From Nitrospirota bacterium (GTDB lineage: Bacteria > Nitrospirota_A > Leptospirillia > Leptospirillales > Leptospirillaceae), in assembly GCA_023480765.1 (NCBI GenBank), contig JAMCWZ010000127.1, positions 1-10,396 on the forward strand: 10,396 nucleotides of DNA. The letters run 5' to 3'. Below, piece after piece: positions 6,433 through 10,396 of this stretch. The notes beneath the pieces were generated by a model. It saw nothing but the letters and a program-made list of their open reading frames with translations. It was not told where the DNA came from and did not search any database. Numbering within the stretch: the stretch's first letter is position 1; each line of letters starts with the position of its first letter. The translations under genes and the position numbers were made by a program.

Positions 6433-8051
6433 TCTTTTTTCTCCTCTGTTCCGGGGGACGTTTCTGAAAATCCGCTTTTTCGGGTGACAATGACCTCCCC
6501 ACCAAAAAGGGAGGCCGCCTCGCGCACCATAGGATGATTGCGGGCGAGAGCCTCGGAGGAATCTGGCTCCGGGCTTTTGTCGGCGGAATCCGTCGACACC
6601 ACGAGTTCGAAGGGGATGCCAACGTTCTTTTTGACCACTTCCTGAAAGACAGGAAGGATTTCCTGAATCCTTTTTTCCATAAAAGCATTCGGTGCCTTCA
6701 GAAGGAAGTGTCCGGCGGACAGCTTTTTAACAGGGCAATGTTCCAGCAGTTCCAGGACAGTCGGTCCGGCATCACGACATTTTTCCAGTATTTGATGCCA
6801 GTCTGAAGGTATGCGGGGGTCGTTGCCGGTCGAGGGATTGTCCGTCTGCATTGTTGTGACAGTGTTTGGAACGGTCGGACGCGAAGCAGGCCGGGAGGAA
6901 GACCCTGGAGGCAAGGAGGAGCCCGTTTTTGAAAGCCGGTCAAGGATTTCGGGAAGGGGAAGGATGTTTTGAATATGCACAATCCGGCAAAGGAAGAGGA
7001 GAAACGTGATTGAAGGTTGAGGAGATTTCCGGATCCCCATCTCTCCTTCGAGAAGAAGGGAGAGCATTTGTTCCAGAAAGAACGCTCCGGGAAGGGGTGT
7101 TTCGGGAACTTCACTTTCATCCCAGGCAAAGCGGGGATCTGTCAGGGGACATTCCAGAAGAGAGGACATCAGAAGGTCCCGGACTTTGGAGGCAAGGGAC
7201 CGTAGTGTTGCTCTGGGATCAATTCCCATTGCCAACATGCGATCACCGTTTTCCAGTGCGTTTTTCAGGTTTCCTTCCAGAAGGGAGTCGAGCAGCTTTT
7301 TTTCCGGAAGCCCTCCGGCCATTCCCAGAAAGAGAGCTGTTTCCTCAACGGATCTTGGGGTGTCGCCGAGAAAACGAATTTGATCCAAAAGGCTCAACGC
7401 GTCGCGGAGGCTGCCTCCAGATGCCCTCGCGATGAGGTTCAGGATCGCCCGGGGAAAAGAGAGAGATTCCTGTCGCACGATATTTTCCAGCTTGGCAGTA
7501 ATCTCGGGAACGCCGAGTGACCGGAAACGAAAGTGCTGGCAGCGGGAAAGGATGGTGTCCGGAATTTTATGATCCTCGGTCGTGGCAAAAATAAAGACGA
7601 CATGGGGTGGAGGTTCTTCCAGGGTTTTCAGGAGGGCATTGAAGGCGGCCTGCGACAGCATATGGACTTCATCGATAATGTAGACACGCGACCGGCTCCT
7701 GAAGGGAAGGTACCGTATTCCTTCCCGCAGACTCCGGATGTCCTCGACGCCGGTATGGGACGCACCGTCGATTTCCAGCACGTCCGGAGAAGTACCGCGG
7801 GTTATTTCAAGACAGGAATCGCATTCCTGACAAGGATCGACCGTGGGACCCTTTTCGCAGTTGATGGCTTTTGCGAGGATACGAGCGACGGTTGTTTTTC
7901 CAACGCCCCTGTCTCCGGAAAAAAGAAGGGCCTGTGGAAGCTTTCCGGAGCCAAGGGTTCCGGTGAGAGCCCGAACAACAAACTCCTGACCGACAAGATC
8001 GGAAAAAAGTTGGGGACGCCATTTTCTGGCCAAAGACAGGATGGTTGACAT
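6429..8051 (-). CDS. dnaX: DNA polymerase III subunit gamma/tau
   Basis: This is the ATPase of the clamp loader, which loads the beta clamp and, as tau, couples it to polymerase and helicase. The 540-residue product from ATG 8051 shows LARKWRPQLFSDLVGQE (7-23), Walker A GDRGVGKTT (46-54), zinc cysteines C65/C74/C77/C80, Walker B IIDEVHM (125-131), LLKTLEEPP (140-148), sensor 1 FIFATTE (153-159), SRC (169-171) and sensor 2 GGSLRDALSLLDQ (212-224). A linker at about 373-415 is rich in Ser, Pro and Thr; a tau-like C-terminal domain follows. ATG 8120 would add 23 residues without homology and would run into the SRP RNA, so MSTILSLARKW was chosen, although its SD is poor. It starts 36 nt after the SRP RNA. 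Codons 250-252 contain an A AAA AAG slippery run (see findings). Confidence 0.96.
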   Translation of the reverse strand: MSTILSLARKWRPQLFSDLVGQEFVVRALTGTLGSGKLPQALLFSGDRGVGKTTVARILAKAINCEKGPTVDPCQECDSCLEITRGTSPDVLEIDGASHTGVEDIRSLREGIRYLPFRSRSRVYIIDEVHMLSQAAFNALLKTLEEPPPHVVFIFATTEDHKIPDTILSRCQHFRFRSLGVPEITAKLENIVRQESLSFPRAILNLIARASGGSLRDALSLLDQIRFLGDTPRSVEETALFLGMAGGLPEKKLLDSLLEGNLKNALENGDRMLAMGIDPRATLRSLASKVRDLLMSSLLECPLTDPRFAWDESEVPETPLPGAFFLEQMLSLLLEGEMGIRKSPQPSITFLLFLCRIVHIQNILPLPEILDRLSKTGSSLPPGSSSRPASRPTVPNTVTTMQTDNPSTGNDPRIPSDWHQILEKCRDAGPTVLELLEHCPVKKLSAGHFLLKAPNAFMEKRIQEILPVFQEVVKKNVGIPFELVVSTDSADKSPEPDSSEALARNHPMVREAASLFGGEVIVTRKSGFSETSPGTEEKKE

Positions 8052-8087
8052 CAGACCCGGGGGAATCAAAAGAGGAAAGTGAAATCT

Positions 8088-8203
8088 CCGGAAGGGGAAC
8101 CAGGTCATTCCGGGGCACACGGAGCAATCCGCTACCGTTGCTTCCTTCCGGACCTGGCGGGGTTCACGGGGCCCTGTTGCACGGAGCCTGGCTCCCCTTC
8201 CGG
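8088..8203 (-). ncRNA. ffs: 4.5S signal recognition particle RNA (small bacterial type)
   Basis: The minus strand carries the invariant SRP domain IV core GGTCCGGAAGGAAGC (8154-8140), with its GGAA tetraloop at 8149-8146. The two ends pair into one long helix: CCGGAAGGGGAGCCAGG (8203-8187) with CCTGGTTCCCCTTCCGG (8104-8088), interrupted only by a G·U. GTGTGCCCCGGAATG resembles the E. coli 3' arm. The size of about 116 nt and the lack of an Alu domain indicate the short 4.5S form. The RNA binds Ffh for co-translational membrane targeting. Exact ends are inferred from helix pairing. It lies between tRNA-Ser(GGA) and dnaX, probably in one transcript. Confidence 0.95.
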
Positions 8204-8239
8204 AGACTTTTACGGTTTACCACCGCCGGATAACATTCA

Positions 8240-8332
8240 TGGCGGAGAGAGGGGGATTCGAACCCCCGAGGCACTTTTTAGGCACCTACACGATTTCCAG
8301 TCGTGCTCCTTCGGCCGCTCGGACATCTCTCC
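8240..8332 (-). tRNA. tRNA-Ser(GGA)
   Basis: The minus strand gives acceptor arms GGAGAGA (8332-8326) and TCTCTCC (8250-8244), discriminator G and an encoded CCA (8242-8240). Anticodon stem CACGA/TCGTG with loop CTGGAAA gives anticodon GGA for UCC/UCU. A long variable arm (AGGTGCCTAAAAAGTGCCT) and a T-arm GGGTTCGAATCCC are present. It is 36 nt upstream of the SRP RNA. Confidence 0.97.
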
Positions 8333-8362
8333 ACAGGCAAAGACACATGCGATAATCTTTAA

Positions 8363-8391
8363 AGAATAAAAGATTGAAGAGCGAAAGACAA
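8363..8391 (-). promoter_or_regulatory. putative sigma-70-type promoter for tRNA-Ser(GGA)–ffs–dnaX operon
   Basis: On the minus strand TTGTCT (8391-8386) and TATTCT (8368-8363) are spaced by 17 nt in an otherwise A/T-rich stretch. It lies 30 nt upstream of tRNA-Ser(GGA). I see no clear independent promoter in the 36 nt between the tRNA and the SRP RNA, so this may serve the whole block to prfC. Confidence 0.5.
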
Positions 8392-8440
8392 GAGGCGAGG
8401 CGTTTAACCGGAAAAACCAACACGCTCTCCCGACGACCCG

Positions 8441-8692
8441 TCAGGCCAGTGTCAAAATTTTTGGACTCTTCCGGACAAGATCATAGACTTCGCTCCAGAA
8501 AACTGTCTTTTCATCCAGGCGATAGACCCGTTCTTCCGGAAGGTTCTTCCAGGGAACGGCCGGATCGAGAAAGACGGCACTGTTTTGCGGGTTGGAAAGG
8601 ATCTTCCGGAGCAGAGTTGTGCTGCTTCCGTCAAGAGGGGTGCGGACAAGGACAAGAATGCCGCTCGACTCTCCGGATGGTGATGTATTCAT
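8441..8692 (-). CDS. TusB/DsrH-like sulfur-relay subunit
   Basis: This is an 83-residue protein. The fold pattern matches TusB/DsrH: ILVLVRTPLDGSSTTLLRKI at the start, a central AVFLDPAVP strand corresponding to the 'LLLLQDGV' region, RVYRLDEKTV corresponding to 'VYALNEDL', and a C-terminal YDLVRKSP near the 'YTDFVRLTVKHP' region of E. coli TusB. The family forms the TusBCD (DsrEFH) heterohexamer that passes persulfide sulfur. It has no cysteine at all, so it cannot be a direct carrier here, as in E. coli-type TusB and unlike DsrH of sulfur oxidisers. ATG 8692 has AGGAAG about 7 nt upstream. Assignment rests on weak similarity plus the adjacent TusC- and TusD-like genes. Confidence 0.65.
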   Translation of the reverse strand: MNTSPSGESSGILVLVRTPLDGSSTTLLRKILSNPQNSAVFLDPAVPWKNLPEERVYRLDEKTVFWSEVYDLVRKSPKILTLA

Positions 8693-8752
8693 CGGTTTTC
8701 TTCCTGTCTCGGCAAAGGGCGACCTCCCCGGAGTTGACGGCCAAAGACGCTT

Positions 8753-9109
8753 TCAGAAAAAGAGAAACTGGGAAAATCCCTCCAGATATTCCGAGAGTTC
8801 CTCCGGTGACATCGGACGGGCACCCGCGGGAGGCGGCACGTCCGGATCCGGTTCGTAGAAAATTTCCACGCCCATCTCCGGAAACTGATTCCAGAATTTT
8901 GTGAGGATCTCTCCGTCTTCCATGTCTTCCAGGTTGTCTTCAAACAGTGGGAGAGCTTCCCGAAAAAGGTAAAGGCTGACCGGAATTTCTCCTCCGACAA
9001 GACCGGCGGTGACCCTGACCGCTTCGGCCGGTCTTGGGGATTCCCGGGGATCGCTCTTGATAAAGACAAGCGTTGCGTTTGAAGGCGTTTTTTCCGTGTT
9101 TGAAGACAA
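8753..9109 (-). CDS. TusC/DsrF-like sulfur-relay subunit
   Basis: This 118-residue protein has a DsrE-superfamily layout. Strand TLVFIKSDPRES begins it, then helix AEAVRVTAGLVGG, strand VSLYLFREALPLF (compare 'LAVFFIADGVFQLLP' of TusC) and a terminal EYLEGFSQFLFF (compare 'LANYDVILRF'). It is acidic and has no cysteine, consistent with a structural subunit. The start is TTG 9109: AAAGG lies 6 nt upstream and no ATG or GTG occurs before the conserved strand. It follows the TusD-like gene by 14 nt and precedes the TusB-like gene by 60 nt. An uncharacterised DsrE-family member is the alternative call. Confidence 0.6.
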   Translation of the reverse strand: MSSNTEKTPSNATLVFIKSDPRESPRPAEAVRVTAGLVGGEIPVSLYLFREALPLFEDNLEDMEDGEILTKFWNQFPEMGVEIFYEPDPDVPPPAGARPMSPEELSEYLEGFSQFLFF

Positions 9110-9123
9110 AGAAGACCTTTCTT

Positions 9124-9426
9124 TTAGTTAAAGGACACGAACCGGTCGCATCCTTCCATCAATTGCGTCAGAACGACCAGACCACAAAAAGTGGTTTTGC
9201 CAGAGTCAAAGATTTTCCGATTCTGGGCTCCATATGCACAACTGTAGACGTGAACTCCGCGGTCGACCAGATCGTTGGGCCAGGATTCCCGGAGGTAAAG
9301 GGTTGCATCGTCCAGGAGATACAGATAGACCTTGTCCTCTCGCTTCAGAGCCTCCTCCACCAGAGACCTCACCAGTCTCGCGTCTCCTTTTTCCGGGTGA
9401 GTGGAAAGAAGAATCCCTGTTTTCAT
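9124..9426 (-). CDS. TusD/DsrE-like sulfurtransferase subunit
   Basis: This is a 100-residue DsrE-family protein. MKTGILLSTHPEKGDARLVR forms the first strand and helix, DKVYLYLLDDATLY the second, then GVHVYSCAYGAQNR (57-70) and a C-terminal CGLVVLTQLMEGCDRFVSF (81-99). C63 aligns with the active cysteine of TusD/DsrE (Cys78 in E. coli TusD, 'LNICVAAALRR'), and GCDRF parallels TusD 'TCDRVVQF'. It should accept a persulfide from TusA. I chose ATG 9426 because the longer frame to 9588 is only antisense-like overlap with tusA. It starts 31 nt after tusA. Its N-terminal half is shorter than E. coli TusD. Confidence 0.75.
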   Translation of the reverse strand: MKTGILLSTHPEKGDARLVRSLVEEALKREDKVYLYLLDDATLYLRESWPNDLVDRGVHVYSCAYGAQNRKIFDSGKTTFCGLVVLTQLMEGCDRFVSFN

Positions 9427-9457
9427 GAAGAGAACCCGGGGAACAAGTTTTTTGGGT

Positions 9458-9706
9458 TCATGCTCCGCTCTTCCGCAGGAGAACGTTGTACAGGCCATCC
9501 TCTCTTTCGGAAACGGAAAGAATCTGATGACCTTCATCGCGAGCGGACCGGGGAACGTTTGCCACGGGCTCCCCCGGATCAAGAACAACCTGAAGAGTCT
9601 GTCCGGATTCCATGGTTTCCAGTTTCAGCTTGGTTTTGACAAAATTAAACGGACACTTGACGCCTCTCAGATCGAGGATCTGATCCGGACTTTCTTCAGT
9701 GGACAT
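9458..9706 (-). CDS. tusA: TusA-family sulfur carrier protein
   Basis: This is an 82-residue SirA/TusA-like protein. LDLRGVKCPFNFVKTKLKLE (11-30) is the family signature with the sulfur-carrying C18, followed by MESGQTLQVVLDPGEP and NVPRSARDEGHQI, which match the typical 'G..L.V..DD..A...IP..A...GH' second half. The cysteine accepts sulfur from a cysteine desulfurase or rhodanese and passes it to TusD/DsrE. The usual CPxP motif is CPFN here: the second proline is replaced by Asn. ATG 9706 has GGAG 8 nt upstream. It is the first gene of a four-gene minus-strand operon. The final acceptor (tRNA thiolation, molybdenum cofactor or sulfur metabolism) cannot be told from this window. Confidence 0.88.
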   Translation of the reverse strand: MSTEESPDQILDLRGVKCPFNFVKTKLKLETMESGQTLQVVLDPGEPVANVPRSARDEGHQILSVSEREDGLYNVLLRKSGA

Positions 9707-9733
9707 GAATCGCTCCGCGGGGAGAGAATTGAA

Positions 9734-9739
9734 AGTATA
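9734..9739 (-). promoter_or_regulatory. possible -10 element of the tusA operon
   Basis: TATACT on the minus strand lies 27 nt upstream of the tusA ATG. The hexamer at 17-nt spacing (ACCCTT) is a poor -35, and no extended -10 TGn is present. Support is weak. Confidence 0.3.
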
Positions 9740-9771
9740 AGGAGGCCGGACCAGAAAAGGGTTCCGGACCT

Positions 9772-9792
9772 TTTTTGAGGTTGTCTCAAAAA
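9772..9792. repeat. perfect 8-bp inverted repeat between tusA and the next gene
   Basis: TTTTTGAG (9772-9779) and CTCAAAAA (9785-9792) are perfect inverted repeats around a 5-nt loop (GTTGT). It lies downstream of the 9875 stop and upstream of the tusA promoter region. There is no separate U-tract after the stem on either strand, so it is at best a weak terminator; an operator is equally possible. Confidence 0.45.
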
Positions 9793-9874
9793 CCGGTTCA
9801 GGGTGATTGTATCACGAGAGATGGCTCTGTGAAATCAGGTTTTTGTTGCCGCAACCGGAGTCGGGCGAAAAGGT

Positions 9875-10357
9875 TCAGTTGTTCTCGAGAAAGCTTCCGA
9901 CAGTCACGGGAGGTTCGAGGGGGAGTTGCATTCGTTTGGACAAATTGTCAAAAACTTTTTGTTCCGCGACCTCAAGGGTGCAATTTCGAAGAAGAATGAC
10001 GGCCAGGCCTTTCTCCCAGTCCAGAAAGACCGGATCGGACAGGCGGGCCGATTGTCGGATGATCAAAAGAGTGTCGCTCGTCAGTCCCCAGATTGGGATA
10101 ACGGGAAGGGTCAGGGGAGAAGGGGAGAGCATCTCCGCGATTGTCCGAAGAGATTCCATTCTATAGCCCTGTCCCATCCAAAAGTGGGAGTAACGGAAGA
10201 TGGGGGAGATAAAGTCTTGGGCCAGGTAGGCGGATTTGTCGGAAAAATTGCGGACAAATTCATAGAGTCGTGAAAGGGATTTCTTTCCAAGGGTCTGGTA
10301 GGGAATGGCGGCCCAGGACAAGGGGTGAACCTGTCCCACATAAAGAGTGATATTCAT
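9875..10357 (-). CDS. hypothetical protein, possibly 5'-truncated by the window edge
   Basis: This 160-residue frame reads as genuine protein: MNITLYVGQVHPLSWAAIPY, RLYEFVRNFSDKSAYLAQDF, LPVIPIWGLTSDTLLIIRQS. I do not recognise the family. No signal peptide, obvious transmembrane segment or catalytic motif stands out. Codon choice matches its neighbours and the mirror frames are poorer. ATG 10357 has GGGGA about 7 nt upstream, a plausible SD. However, the frame remains open to the right edge (PRIHAKIENGDIQ precedes the Met), so the start may lie outside the window. It ends 168 nt before tusA, with an inverted repeat between, and so probably belongs to a separate transcript. Confidence 0.65.
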   Translation of the reverse strand: MNITLYVGQVHPLSWAAIPYQTLGKKSLSRLYEFVRNFSDKSAYLAQDFISPIFRYSHFWMGQGYRMESLRTIAEMLSPSPLTLPVIPIWGLTSDTLLIIRQSARLSDPVFLDWEKGLAVILLRNCTLEVAEQKVFDNLSKRMQLPLEPPVTVGSFLENN

Positions 10358-10396
10358 TTGGATGTCCCCGTTTTCGATTTTTGCATGAATCCGGGG

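Noticed and set aside
8052..8120. upstream in-frame ATG for dnaX at 8120
   Set aside because: It would place the N-terminus inside the SRP RNA, and the added residues do not resemble any DnaX start.
1..10396. very frequent TCCGGA / TTCCGG / CCGGAA words across the window
   Set aside because: They arise mostly from preferred codons (CCG, GGA, GAA, TCC, CGG) in coding frames; I see no regular spacing like uptake signals or repeats.
1..10396. CRISPR array, insertion sequence, prophage or defence island
   Set aside because: No direct repeats with spacers, transposase or integrase motifs or defence-associated domains were found; tRNA genes lack adjacent duplicated att-like 3' ends.

Overview
This window reads as a bacterial chromosomal housekeeping region with moderately high G+C. 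Nothing in it looks mobile: I see no transposase, integrase, phage gene or CRISPR array. Protein style and gene content suggest a deep-branching Gram-negative such as a Nitrospirota/Leptospirillum-like organism. That placement is recall-based and weak. The window runs through the replication/recombination cluster tRNA-Ser–ffs–dnaX–ybaB–recR, which is familiar in many bacteria, together with tadA.

Layout, left to right. Positions 1-573 (minus) hold the 5' part of a sigma-54-dependent activator with a PAS-like N-terminus; it starts 23 nt after tRNA-Ser(CGA) (597-686, minus). Next is tadA (753-1247, minus), whose annotated start overlaps head-to-head the start of a secreted TPR protein (1246-2100, plus). 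A weakly supported small ORF follows (2097-2459, plus). A good sigma-70-type promoter at about 2519-2547 then drives tRNA-Ser(UGA), tRNA-Ser(GCU) and an MscS-family channel (2867-3808, plus). The channel gene overlaps tail-to-tail by 60 bp with prfC.

The minus-strand block 8391 to 3749 is a likely long operon: promoter, tRNA-Ser(GGA), 4.5S SRP RNA (ffs), dnaX, ybaB, recR and prfC. The dnaX/ybaB pair shares an ATGA junction, and the SD of recR abuts the ybaB stop. It brings together serine tRNA supply, protein targeting, the clamp loader, a nucleoid-associated protein, recombinational repair and translation termination.

Further right is a compact minus-strand sulfur-relay operon, tusA–tusD/dsrE–tusC/dsrF–tusB/dsrH (9706 to 8441). 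These proteins should form a persulfide-carrying relay of the TusA/TusBCD (DsrEFH) type. The window ends in an unrecognised minus-strand gene (9875-10357, possibly continuing past the right edge).

Notable points: all four serine tRNA isoacceptors (CGA, UGA, GCU, GGA) lie within 7.8 kb; three protein genes sit directly behind stable RNA genes; and dnaX contains an A AAA AAG slippery heptamer with an upstream SD-like sequence, at an unusual place in the gene.
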